Shown: piece by piece, positions 22,981-30,646 of the stretch
How the letters are laid out: every line of letters starts with the position of its first letter
How positions within the stretch are numbered: the first letter of the stretch is position 1
Assembly (NCBI GenBank): GCA_017965445.1
Contig: JAGCPZ010000053.1
Span: forward strand, 1-40,003
Direction of reading: 5' to 3'
DNA from: Fibrobacter sp.
GTDB lineage: Bacteria; Fibrobacterota; Fibrobacteria; Fibrobacterales; Fibrobacteraceae
Length of the DNA stretch: 40,003 bases
The notes under the pieces: generated by a model
The model's database searches: none
What the model was told of the DNA's origin: nothing
What the model saw: the letters and a program-made list of their open reading frames with translations, nothing else
Made by a program: the position numbers and the translations under genes

Positions 22981-25818
22981 TTACAGCAAGTTCACAATTG
23001 CCGTGAACAGCGCATCCGAAAGGGCGTTCGTTTCCAAGCCTTCAATCACGCTGAACTGGTTGAACATAATCTGGCCATTGCCGAAAGGCACAAGCTGCAA
23101 GTCAACGCCCGTCTTGATTTCGCCATCCTTGAGCGTCACGGAACGTGCATAGACCTTCGCGCCAGCGAGTTCGTTCAACGAAATGCCCGGCATAGCCGAT
23201 GCGGAATTGTGGTCGAGAACGCCGTTGCCGCCAAAGACCGTCATGAGCGGGGAATCCTTCGGCAAATAGTGCAGGCTGAATTCGTTTGCACCCGTTGTCC
23301 AGTGCGCTTCGATATTGTGTTCAAAGTGATGGCTTTGGTTCAAAAGGTCAATATCTTCGGTCGTCATATCGGAGAGCAACAAAGTCTTGCCGCCATTCTT
23401 CGTGACATCGATAATCTTGTTCAGAATTTCGTCTGGCCAAGAACTCAAGTTTGCAGTGAAGATAATTTGTTCAGAACCGTCCAATGCTGCAAGAGCGTCG
23501 CTCGATTCGTCGTAGTTGTCGAGGAAGCAGACCTTGCTCATGGCTTCCTTTACGTCCGCCTGTTCGATGACAACCAAGTCTTCGAAACTGGAGTGGACTT
23601 CCTTGCCGCTTTCCTTGAGTGTAAGCTTGATTTTGTACGTGCCGGTTGTGCGCGGGGCCATCAACGTGCAAATGCCAAGCTGCGTAAGCGTCTTCTTGTC
23701 GGCTGGTTCTTCGGGCAAAACCTTCTGCGTGCTGAGCACCTTGTCCTTGCTGTCGAGGAGGGAAACTTCAATTTCCACATCTTCGAGACGGTTGTTGTTC
23801 AAAAGCGTAAGCTGGAAGCTGACTTCGTTTTGCGGAGCGACGACATGCTCAAGTTCGCTAATCAACACACGGCTCGGAGTCGTGATTTCACGTGCGAAAC
23901 TCAGAATCTGGCTGCCCTTCGATTTTCTGTTTTCATCGTTAAGGCCGCTAAAGTCTGTGCCGTTGTCCGCCCACTGGTCGAGGAAAAATCCCGAAATCTG
24001 CGGGTTGCTTTGGAAGGCCGTAATCTGGTCGTACTTGCTCTTGAGCGCAATGCGATAGACATCGGCATTGAAAGATTCAAAGTTTGGCCAAATCGAAAGT
24101 TTGTCATCGGCGACGAACGTCTCGACGGACTTGAATTCGTTCTTGATTGCCTTCTGGCTCTTGACGCTGCGGGGACCGGCAATGGTGGTCGCGCGCTTCG
24201 GGAAGAGCGTGTTGTTCTTGAGCGTCACCAGAACCTTGTTCTCGATATCGTTCAAAATCGGTTCTTCTTCGTCCTGGAAGTGGCTGTCGCCGAGACCCGT
24301 GTCAGGAACAGCGAGTTCAGGATCTTCCTTGTCGAACATGTGGGCGAGGTAGTGCGTGTAGGCTGCACTCGGGTTCTCGCGAGGATTGATACGCATCGTC
24401 GCGTACTGCGAAATGCGGTCGATAGAAACTGGGATAATCTTACCCGTATCCTTATGGAAGTTCGCCTCGTTGTCGAGATAAATACTGTTGAAGTTGCTGA
24501 TGGCGGCACGGCAAGTATCAATCGGGCTGATGGCGTTCAGGAGCTTGTTTCCGTTCTGGAGCATGAACGTCCCGTTTTCGGAACCGAGAATCCATGCCGC
24601 GATACACGGATGGTTGTGCTGGTCCTTCACCATGTCGTTGATGAGCTTCTTCGTGATTTCGAGACCCTGTGCCGTAGAACGCATCGTATGGATCGGGAAT
24701 TCCTGGAACACGAAAAGACCAATCTTGTCGCAGATGTCGAGTGCCGCACTGCTGAGCGGAGCGCCGCAAGAACGGATGACGTTGAAGCCCGCCGCCTTGA
24801 CTGCGTTCAAGTCCTTCTCGAGAGCCGGGTTCTGGTCTGTCCAGAGACCGCCTTCGCTCCACTGCTGGTTATAGCTCACGCCAATGAGCTTCACGATGGA
24901 ATCGTTGATGTAGTAGTCGCCCTTGAGGCAGTCGAACTTGCGGAAGCCGAAAGTCTTCACGACGGGGAAGGTGTATTCCGGAGCCTTGCCCTTAGCGCCC
25001 TTGATTTCGAGCTGCATTTCAATCGCGAACAGGTTCGGGCGTTCCGGACTCCAGACGCACTTGTCCTTCTTCCAGTCCTTGATGCCGAGCAGTAACTTCT
25101 GCGTGGCGTTTTCTTTTTCCAGCTTCACGTCCTTGAAAAACTCATAGACATCGCCGTTCGGATTCCTCATGAGGATGCGGAGCCTAGATTGGTAACCGCG
25201 CGGGTTGTTGAAGAACGCTTCGACAGAAACGCGTTCCTGGTCCATGTCCGGTTCGACGTGGATATCCGAAATAAATGCGGCGTTGCCGAGAATCAAATCG
25301 ACGTGCCCGCAGATACCGCCATACGGATACTGCGACCAGGGGAGGCCAACCGGCATCTCGCCCGGATGGGCGTAGCGGTCGTTCGCGCCTTCCTTGCTCT
25401 CGCGGCCAAAGTCGATACGGCTGTTCGTTGCACCCATGTTCGCCACGCGGATGCAGAGAATGTTTTCTTCGCCGAGCTTGATAGCCTTCTGCGTTTCGAC
25501 GACAAAGGACGTGTAGGCGCCGAAGTGGTCGCCGAGGAACTTGCCGTTGAGCCAGATAGTGGCGTGCGTTGCAATCTTTTCGAATCGGAGGAAAATACGC
25601 TTCGTGACCTGCTTTTCGTCGTCAATCGTGAATCTCTTGAAATAAAAAGCGCAGTCCTGGGCCATCAAAAGTTTGTCGAACGCTTTTTCCCAAATGTGGG
25701 GAATGCTAACAGTTTGAGTTTTTTCAGGATACGTTGCATACCAGCGATTGGAGATGCCCGTGTCTTCTGTGTCCCAGATCATCTGCCAGTCGCCATCAAG
25801 GCTAATAATTTTGCTCAT
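22981..25818 (-). CDS. Glycoside hydrolase family 2 enzyme (beta-galactosidase/mannosidase/glucuronidase type)
   Basis: A 945-residue GH2-like protein. The N-terminal sugar-binding domain (about 1-180) has LDGDWQMIWD, VSIPHIWE and ATIWLNGKFLGDHFGAYTSF. An immunoglobulin-like domain is at about 181-295. A TIM barrel from about 296 shows KLIGVSYNQQWSEGG, AAGFNVIRSCGAP, FQEFPIH and CIAAWILGSENG, where Glu414 is the expected acid/base (the usual NE pair reads SE here). The nucleophile Glu could not be placed with certainty. A C-terminal region of about 250 residues adds further domains. No signal peptide is seen, so it probably acts in the cytoplasm on imported oligosaccharides. It appears monocistronic, with its own terminator. 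Confidence 0.85.
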   Translation of the reverse strand: MSKIISLDGDWQMIWDTEDTGISNRWYATYPEKTQTVSIPHIWEKAFDKLLMAQDCAFYFKRFTIDDEKQVTKRIFLRFEKIATHATIWLNGKFLGDHFGAYTSFVVETQKAIKLGEENILCIRVANMGATNSRIDFGRESKEGANDRYAHPGEMPVGLPWSQYPYGGICGHVDLILGNAAFISDIHVEPDMDQERVSVEAFFNNPRGYQSRLRILMRNPNGDVYEFFKDVKLEKENATQKLLLGIKDWKKDKCVWSPERPNLFAIEMQLEIKGAKGKAPEYTFPVVKTFGFRKFDCLKGDYYINDSIVKLIGVSYNQQWSEGGLWTDQNPALEKDLNAVKAAGFNVIRSCGAPLSSAALDICDKIGLFVFQEFPIHTMRSTAQGLEITKKLINDMVKDQHNHPCIAAWILGSENGTFMLQNGNKLLNAISPIDTCRAAISNFNSIYLDNEANFHKDTGKIIPVSIDRISQYATMRINPRENPSAAYTHYLAHMFDKEDPELAVPDTGLGDSHFQDEEEPILNDIENKVLVTLKNNTLFPKRATTIAGPRSVKSQKAIKNEFKSVETFVADDKLSIWPNFESFNADVYRIALKSKYDQITAFQSNPQISGFFLDQWADNGTDFSGLNDENRKSKGSQILSFAREITTPSRVLISELEHVVAPQNEVSFQLTLLNNNRLEDVEIEVSLLDSKDKVLSTQKVLPEEPADKKTLTQLGICTLMAPRTTGTYKIKLTLKESGKEVHSSFEDLVVIEQADVKEAMSKVCFLDNYDESSDALAALDGSEQIIFTANLSSWPDEILNKIIDVTKNGGKTLLLSDMTTEDIDLLNQSHHFEHNIEAHWTTGANEFSLHYLPKDSPLMTVFGGNGVLDHNSASAMPGISLNELAGAKVYARSVTLKDGEIKTGVDLQLVPFGNGQIMFNQFSVIEGLETNALSDALFTAIVNLL

Positions 25819-25860
25819 TCGGAGAATCCTTTATAAAATTCAGCGATAATTTAGCAAAAA

Positions 25861-25950
25861 GAGGCGAGAGACTAGAGACGAGAGACTAAAGATTTGCCTT
25901 AAAAGAGCTGCATTTCTTTCGGCTTTCGTCTGTAGCGAAGCGTTTTTTCG
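25861..25950. repeat. Degenerate GACGAGA heptamers upstream of the GH2 gene
   Basis: GGCGAGAGACTAGAGACGAG followed by AGACTAAAG (25863-25891) repeats a 7-base unit. A second patch, TTTCGTCTGTAGCGAAGCG (25924-25942), resembles the reverse-orientation heptamer plus palindrome found at 21417 and 30601. It lies between the GH2 start and the rplU promoter. Confidence 0.55.
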
Positions 25951-25981
25951 TCTTTTTTCCTCATTTTTCCCCCTAATCCCC

Positions 25982-26012
25982 TTTGATTTTCTGTGCACTA
26001 TTACTAAATTTG
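25982..26012 (+). promoter_or_regulatory. Bacteroidota-like promoter of rplU-rpmA
   Basis: TTTG (25982-25985), 19 bases, then TAAATTTG (26005-26012). This matches the Bacteroidota -33/-7 consensus TTTG-N19-21-TAnnTTTG exactly. An untranslated leader of about 28 bases with AAGGA precedes the ATG at 26046. Confidence 0.65.
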
Positions 26013-26045
26013 GGACTCCAATAGCAACCTAAAAAGGATTACAAA

Positions 26046-26531
26046 ATGTATTCTATTGTTGAAACAGGTGGTTTCCAGTATAAAGTCGAACTCGGCAAGG
26101 CTTACAAGCTCCCGACAATCGACGCCGCTGTTGGTTCTGAACTGGAGCTCAAGTCCGTTCTTCTTTTCGCAGGAAAAGAAGTGCAAGTCGGCACCCCTGT
26201 CCTGAATGACGCCTCCGTGAAGGTCGAAGTCCTTGCCCACGGCAAGTATGACACCATCATCGTGTTCAAGAAGAAGCGTCGTACCCGTTACGAACGTCGT
26301 AACGGTCATCGTCAGGGCTATACCGAGGTGCTCGTCACGGAACTCCGCTCCGGCGCTGAATCTGCAGTCGTTGACCCTCAAGTTATTACCCGCAACCGCG
26401 CTCGCGTGGCTGCCCTTGCTAAGCAGAAGGTTCAGAACAAGCCGCTCACTCGCAAGGAAAAGATCGCTCAGGGCCTTCCGAAGCCTGCCAAGGTCAAGAA
26501 GAACTCTTTGCGTAAGGCTAAGGAGGCTTAA
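26046..26531 (+). CDS. rplU: Ribosomal protein L21 with a basic C-terminal extension
   Basis: Large-subunit protein L21. The core (1-103) is typical: MYSIVETGGFQYKVELGKAY, the central AGKEVQVGTPVL and the rRNA-binding FKKKRRTRYERRNGHRQGYT. After the core, about 58 extra residues rich in Lys, Ala and Arg follow (ending KKNSLRKAKEA), making 161 residues against about 103 in E. coli. The extension probably lies on the rRNA surface. It is followed after 3 bases by rpmA, the standard L21-L27 pairing. Confidence 0.96.
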   Translation: MYSIVETGGFQYKVELGKAYKLPTIDAAVGSELELKSVLLFAGKEVQVGTPVLNDASVKVEVLAHGKYDTIIVFKKKRRTRYERRNGHRQGYTEVLVTELRSGAESAVVDPQVITRNRARVAALAKQKVQNKPLTRKEKIAQGLPKPAKVKKNSLRKAKEA

Positions 26532-26534
26532 TCC

Positions 26535-26798
26535 ATGGCACATAAGAAAGGTCAAGGTTCAGTACGTAACGGCCGCGATAGTAACGCCAAGTATCTTGGT
26601 GTCAAGAAGTACGCGGGCGAAACCGTCAAGGCTGGCAACATCATTGTTCGTCAGCGCGGCTCTCACTTCCACAAGGGCAACAACGTTGGTATGGGCAGGG
26701 ATTTTACCTTGTTCTCGCTCGTTGACGGCAAGGTGAAGTTTGAACGCCTCGATGCAAAGCGCCAGAAGGTCTCCGTTTATCCGGAAGAAGCCAACTAA
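26535..26798 (+). CDS. rpmA: Ribosomal protein L27
   Basis: Large-subunit protein L27, whose N-terminus reaches the peptidyl-transferase centre. The sequence [20 protein letters not shown], then [40 protein letters not shown], is standard. The length is 87 residues. The N-terminus starts directly MAHKKG, so there is no cleavable Firmicutes-type extension. It is cotranscribed with rplU and closed by a terminator. Confidence 0.97.
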   Translation: MAHKKGQGSVRNGRDSNAKYLGVKKYAGETVKAGNIIVRQRGSHFHKGNNVGMGRDFTLFSLVDGKVKFERLDAKRQKVSVYPEEAN

Positions 26799-26822
26799 TT
26801 ACGCTTTGAACGAATTTGAAGG

Positions 26823-26854
26823 CCGGACGCATGAGCGCCCGGTTTTCTTTTTTT
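26823..26854 (+). terminator. Rho-independent terminator of rplU-rpmA
   Basis: CCGGACGC (26823-26830) pairs with GCGCCCGG (26835-26842, one mismatch) around ATGA, followed by TTTTCTTTTTTT. Confidence 0.85.
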
Positions 26855-26875
26855 GAAGGAATTGTTGATATTGCA

Positions 26876-26911
26876 ATCTCTAGTAACTAGTAACTCAAAT
26901 CTCGTAACTCC
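26876..26911. repeat. Short TAACTAG-type tandem repeat
   Basis: CTCTAGTAACTAGTAACTC followed by AAATCTCGTAACTCC repeats a unit near TAACTAG/TAACTC at 7- to 8-base spacing. It lies just upstream of the FGE-like lipoprotein and in layout resembles the GACGARA heptamers elsewhere. Confidence 0.45.
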
Positions 26912-26940
26912 TTTTTTTCTAAATTAATTGCGTGAACTCT

Positions 26941-29271
26941 ATGCGCTTTTTTAAAATTTATCTCTTATCGGTCTTTGCTCTGTTCCTCTTCGCCTGTTCT
27001 GACGACGACGAGGGCACGGAATACATGTTTGACAGGGAAATCTCTGAATATTCCATCTTGAATACGTGCTCTGCAGATGCAAAGGACAGTTCCACTTGCT
27101 TCAAAATCCGGTACCGTCTCCCGATTCGCACCGATGATTACTCCGGTCTGCGCGTTTGGCTTGATACGCTCGTCGTAGATACGGCGACACTGTCCGTGAG
27201 CGACAAGCAAATTGCTCAGGCGGACTTTTACGAGTATGTCCCGAATGGTAGCGACTTCGATACGCTCGACTTGACGGATTCTGCAAAGAAATATATCGAG
27301 AAAGGTTATGACAGTCTCCAGGTGGTGATGTTCTGCGAATATTCCGATGGTGGAGATCCGGGGGCGGTGCAACGTCTGTTCTTGCGTTTCGGCGATAACC
27401 AGCCGCCATCTTCTGTCGAACCGCTCAAGGACTCCGTGTGGTCAACGGGTGCGATGTTTGAATGGTACCGCCCGACGGATAGGGCCGATTTGAATACGCC
27501 GGGGCTAGAGTCCGGGGCGATTTATGGTTATAATATCCGTCTTTGGTCCGAGGATCCCGATGAGGATATCCGTGATCTTGAGGTGACGCTTATTTCTCCG
27601 GCGGGTGTCGATAACAAAGGCTATAAATATTACAAGCGCCATGCGATGCTTGTTAAAGACGACCATTCCGTAAAGCTCGAAGAAGACGTTCCACACAAGG
27701 TCAAGAACTATCTCCATCTAGTTGTTTTGGATGGGGAAGGCTATGACCCCAATAGCATTTCCAAGAATCGTTTCCGCTTGTATGTCGAAGGGCTTCGCAC
27801 ACAATCCAATACAAAGAAGTATAAATATACTGTAGCCATTTCTGCCTGGGATATGGCGGGCAACCATACCGGTTCCGAAGCGGATACCAAAATTGCGGTC
27901 GATGCGTGCAAGTATGTCGAGACGACGGATTCCATCGCCCCGCTCATGCCAAAGAAAATTTTTACGGTCGAGGATTCTTTGTTCCCTGGGTTTGCAAAAC
28001 TGGACAGCAACAACAGGCTTGCCATTTTCTGGAGCCGTAGCGTCGATCCGTTCAAGTTCGACCATGGCATCGTTGCCGATTCGGAGCTAGTCATCCCGAA
28101 GGGCTGCAATGATAAGGACTGCTATGAAATCGTGTCGCGCTATGTCATCGAATATTACAATAAGCTAGACAAGTCCTGGCATGAATATACCTATACGGGT
28201 GTCGAAGATAGTTACAAGATTCGTTTTGATCGGGATGATGACGGCAATTTTAATCAGAACATCTCCGGCCTGGGGAGCTTTGTTTCGGACACGATTCGCT
28301 GGGTGGCTCCGGGCGATACGTTGGTTCTCCGAATTAGGGCTATCGACAAGTCGAAGTATTATTCTGTTGCGCTGACGGATTCCATTTTTGTTTCGCCAGG
28401 GACGCTTGCCGATAGTCTTAAATGTCCGGAAGGCTTTGTCGCAGTTTCTACTTCGGATACTTCGTCGTTCTGCATGGAACGGTTCGAGCATCGTGATGCC
28501 AACGGAAAGTTCATGACGAATGTGTTGCATTCCGAAGCTGTAGCGGCCTGTAGCAAAGTTTCGGCCAGCGGTTTTGAAGTCTCCCTCTGCAAGGAACGCG
28601 ATTGGGAGTTGGTCTGCTTGTCTGGTGGTTCGCTCTCCTATGGCGTGCTCGAAGAAACCGACTTGTTCAACGACTGCAACGTGAGTACGAATGATTCCAT
28701 AAAGGCTGCCGATATTGCCAAGCGTAGTCCTTATTGCATGAACCCGATGGGCGTAAGGGATTTGCCGGGGCAGTACCAGGAGTGGGTGATGGGGCGTTCC
28801 GAAGATACAGCCGCTGTGTTGAAAGGGGCCAGTTACAAGGTGTATGAAGGCCTGGATCACGAGTCTATTGCATTCTGCACGAACCGTGCTTTCCCGTATT
28901 TCACGCGCCCGGCCTATACGCAAGACTCTGTCTATCTGTATCGCGAAGGCACTAAGGTCGATACCGTCTATGCTGCAGATACGTCTAGAACTTTGTTCCA
29001 AGTCCTCACGAAGAAGGACTTCAAGGATACGCTCCAGTTCTACGATGTCTTGGATGCAAACGGTAAGGTTGTCGGTACGGACTACTCTCTCTATTCCGAA
29101 TACAAGAAGGGAGGAAAGGAATGGTTGAAATCTCTTGCGAACGGGCTTACGTATAAACCGTCCCGCAAGGAAGCCGTTTTCTTGACCGGTGAAAAAACGT
29201 ATTACCGTGAGGTCGCTTCGTTCTACAAGTCTTCGACTATTGGTTTCCGCTGCTGCGCGTACAAGAAATAG
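26941..29271 (+). CDS. Large lipoprotein with C-terminal FGE/SUMF1-like domain
   Basis: About 776 residues from ATG 26941 (a GTG at 26932 is also possible). The signal peptide MRFFKIYLLSVFALFLF ends at lipobox LFAC (Cys19), followed by SDDDEG. The middle part (about 30-460) looks like several beta-sandwich modules, with FRLYVEGLRTQS and KYKYTVAISAWDMAGNHTGS of fibronectin/Ig type. The C-terminal part from about 470 is FGE-like: CPEGFVAVSTSD, FCMERFEHRDANG, SLCKERDWELVCLSGG, CMNPMGVRDLPGQYQEWVMG, LKGASYKV and the final STIGFRCCAYKK, interrupted by a long insertion before the end. It shares this ending with the protein at 8705. An outer-surface binding or assembly role is inferred. It appears monocistronic. 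Confidence 0.8.
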   Translation: MRFFKIYLLSVFALFLFACSDDDEGTEYMFDREISEYSILNTCSADAKDSSTCFKIRYRLPIRTDDYSGLRVWLDTLVVDTATLSVSDKQIAQADFYEYVPNGSDFDTLDLTDSAKKYIEKGYDSLQVVMFCEYSDGGDPGAVQRLFLRFGDNQPPSSVEPLKDSVWSTGAMFEWYRPTDRADLNTPGLESGAIYGYNIRLWSEDPDEDIRDLEVTLISPAGVDNKGYKYYKRHAMLVKDDHSVKLEEDVPHKVKNYLHLVVLDGEGYDPNSISKNRFRLYVEGLRTQSNTKKYKYTVAISAWDMAGNHTGSEADTKIAVDACKYVETTDSIAPLMPKKIFTVEDSLFPGFAKLDSNNRLAIFWSRSVDPFKFDHGIVADSELVIPKGCNDKDCYEIVSRYVIEYYNKLDKSWHEYTYTGVEDSYKIRFDRDDDGNFNQNISGLGSFVSDTIRWVAPGDTLVLRIRAIDKSKYYSVALTDSIFVSPGTLADSLKCPEGFVAVSTSDTSSFCMERFEHRDANGKFMTNVLHSEAVAACSKVSASGFEVSLCKERDWELVCLSGGSLSYGVLEETDLFNDCNVSTNDSIKAADIAKRSPYCMNPMGVRDLPGQYQEWVMGRSEDTAAVLKGASYKVYEGLDHESIAFCTNRAFPYFTRPAYTQDSVYLYREGTKVDTVYAADTSRTLFQVLTKKDFKDTLQFYDVLDANGKVVGTDYSLYSEYKKGGKEWLKSLANGLTYKPSRKEAVFLTGEKTYYREVASFYKSSTIGFRCCAYKK

Positions 29272-29317
29272 ACGAGAAGCTTTGCCCTTTAGATGACAAA
29301 GAATGCGACTGCGCCGC

Positions 29318-29460
29318 AGTAGGATGTAGGCGGTAGGAAGTAGGAAGAGGTTAGGCTTTCGTCATCCTGAATGGAGCGCGGCGAAATGAAGGATCCAGTG
29401 AGGTTCTATTTACATTGTCTTCCCGGCCCGAGCCTGTCCAGGCTTTATGCCGAAATCGCC
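29318..29460. repeat. Cluster of three dispersed repeat elements
   Basis: GTAGGATGTAGGCGGTAGGA followed by AGTAGGAAGAGG (29319-29350) is a degenerate 7-8 base tandem. GTCATCCTGAATGGAGCGCG followed by GCGAAATGAAGGATCCAGTG occupies 29361-29400, a relative of the element at 22761. A GTCTTCCCGGCCCGAGCCTG element starts at 29417. Together they fill most of the 209-bp gap between the FGE-like lipoprotein and the next gene. Confidence 0.6.
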
Positions 29461-29480
29461 TTTAATTGAAAAAGTGAAAA

Positions 29481-30266
29481 ATGAATACAGATGAATTTTT
29501 GAAAGTCGCAGAATCACTTGCCCGCAAGGCGGGTGAACTTTGTCTTGAACTTCAGAATAACTTGGGCGATGTCCGTTACAAGTCCGCAAAGGATGTCGTG
29601 ACCGTCGCCGATGTCGGTAGCGAAAAGCTCATCGTCGATGGACTCCGCAAAGCGTTTCCGACACATTCCGTTCGCACTGAAGAAGCGGGGGTTATCGAAG
29701 GCTCCGATCCGCGCTACCGCTGGATTATCGACCCGGTCGATGGAACGGTGAACTTTAGCCGCGGCATTCCGCTGTGGGGAATTTCTATTGCCTTGCATTT
29801 TGAAGGTAGGCCGCTTGTCGCTGTCGTGAATTTGCCCAAGCTTGGTGAACTCTATACTGCAGTGAAGGGGCAGGGCTCCTTTATGAACGGCAAGCCGATT
29901 CATGTGAGTCGCGAATCTAATCCGATGCATGCCATTGTTTCGAATGGCGATTTCAACGTGGGCGATGCCGCAAAAATCAATGCGCAGAACTCACACAATT
30001 TTGCACGTGAAGCCGAAACCTTCGAGCGCGTGAAGTGCTTGGGCTCTGCTGTGATTGAAGGCTGTTTCACCGCATGCGGTCGCATTGATTGCTTCGTGAT
30101 GACCATGAGCTATCCGTGGGATATTGCGGCCATCGCGCTCCTCGTCGAAGAAGCGGGCGGCAAATCAACGCACATCGATGGTTCTCCCATGCAGTTCGTC
30201 GATTCTGAACAAGTTATTTTCAGCAACGGACTCTTGCACGAAACCCTCGTGAACACACTCGCATAA
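29481..30266 (+). CDS. Inositol-monophosphatase-family phosphatase
   Basis: A magnesium-dependent phosphatase of the IMPase/SuhB/CysQ superfamily, 261 residues. Metal-binding motifs are TEEAG (66-70), IDPVDGTVNFSRG (83-95, with the DxxDGT core), and WDIAAIALLVEEAGG near 212-226, all present. The GxxxNFSRGIPLWGISIAL segment is closer to IMPase/SuhB than to CysQ or FBPase. The substrate could be inositol phosphate, histidinol phosphate or another sugar phosphate and cannot be decided from sequence. It appears to be transcribed alone; palindromic repeats flank it on both sides. Confidence 0.9.
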   Translation: MNTDEFLKVAESLARKAGELCLELQNNLGDVRYKSAKDVVTVADVGSEKLIVDGLRKAFPTHSVRTEEAGVIEGSDPRYRWIIDPVDGTVNFSRGIPLWGISIALHFEGRPLVAVVNLPKLGELYTAVKGQGSFMNGKPIHVSRESNPMHAIVSNGDFNVGDAAKINAQNSHNFAREAETFERVKCLGSAVIEGCFTACGRIDCFVMTMSYPWDIAAIALLVEEAGGKSTHIDGSPMQFVDSEQVIFSNGLLHETLVNTLA

Positions 30267-30292
30267 CGAAATCTTTCACAGCTTTTTTTCTT

Positions 30293-30320
30293 GTCATGCC
30301 CGACTTGTTCGGGCATCACC
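30293..30320. repeat. Intergenic palindromic repeat (GTCAT-type)
   Basis: ATGCCCGA (30296-30303) pairs with TCGGGCAT (30309-30316), framed as GTCATGCCCGAC...GGGCATCACC. It is followed by a T run (30321-30326), so it may also terminate transcription of the phosphatase gene. It is nearly the same as the palindrome inside tilS at 14237. Confidence 0.75.
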
Positions 30321-30337
30321 TTTTTTGTTTTTTAGAT

Positions 30338-30345
30338 TATATTTG
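30338..30345 (+). promoter_or_regulatory. TAnnTTTG promoter-like element
   Basis: TATATTTG lies 20 bases upstream of the ATG at 30365. A good TTTG at the -33 position was not found. The AAGGA site follows at 30352-30356. Confidence 0.4.
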
Positions 30346-30364
30346 ATAAAAAAGGAAACTGATT

Positions 30365-30514
30365 ATGATTAATATTTTGATTCTTTTGGGTTTATGTACT
30401 TTTGCGTTTTGTGTTTTTATGGTTGTAGCAGGTATTGTTAGAATAGATGAAAAATTGAAAAAAATATCTGAAAATCTTGAAATTCTTATAAATATATATA
30501 GTCAGAAAAAATAA
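30365..30514 (+). CDS. 49-residue single-pass membrane protein
   Basis: An open frame starts MINILILLGLCTFAFC, with one transmembrane helix at residues about 2-25 and a short amphipathic tail (RIDEKLKKISENLEILINIY) ending SQKK. An AAGGA ribosome-binding site lies 8 bases upstream, a TATATTTG promoter-like element precedes it, and a terminator starts 13 bases after the stop. The complete expression signals support a real small gene. The tail has a heptad-like Leu/Ile pattern and may bind a partner. It is A/T-rich compared with its neighbours. Function unknown. Confidence 0.6.
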   Translation: MINILILLGLCTFAFCVFMVVAGIVRIDEKLKKISENLEILINIYSQKK

Positions 30515-30526
30515 ATTTGAAAAACA

Positions 30527-30552
30527 TCCCGATTCTTACGAACCGGGACATT
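30527..30552. terminator. Bidirectional rho-independent terminator
   Basis: TCCCGATTC (30527-30535) pairs with GAACCGGGA (30540-30548, one mismatch) around TTAC. On the minus strand it is followed by TGTTTTTC, which serves the carboxylase gene; on the plus strand by CATTTTC. Confidence 0.75.
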
Positions 30553-30600
30553 TTCATTTGCAACAAGCTATTGACAAAGACAATTGATTATTAACTAATC

Positions 30601-30644
30601 TTTCGTCTTTCGTCTAAAGCCACGAAGTGGCGTTCTTTCGTCTG
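30601..30644 (-). repeat. Dispersed repeat after the carboxylase gene
   Basis: Read on the minus strand: CAGACGAAAGAACGCCACTT, CGTGGCTTTAGACGAAAGAC, GAAA. The palindrome GCCACTTCGTGGC and the GACGAAA heptamers match the repeat between proA and hisI (21417-21456) in order and orientation. It starts 2 bases after the carboxylase stop codon. Confidence 0.75.
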
Positions 30645-30646
30645 AA

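Noticed and set aside
22969..25095. A 708-codon open frame on the plus strand opposite the GH2 gene
   Set aside because: It is exactly antisense to strong GH2 motifs, has no domain-like pattern and no ribosome-binding site. Such long shadows arise from the codon bias of the real gene. The same applies to 33516-35384 (opposite the KS gene), 12439-13932 (opposite ftsH) and 21466-22791 (opposite proA).
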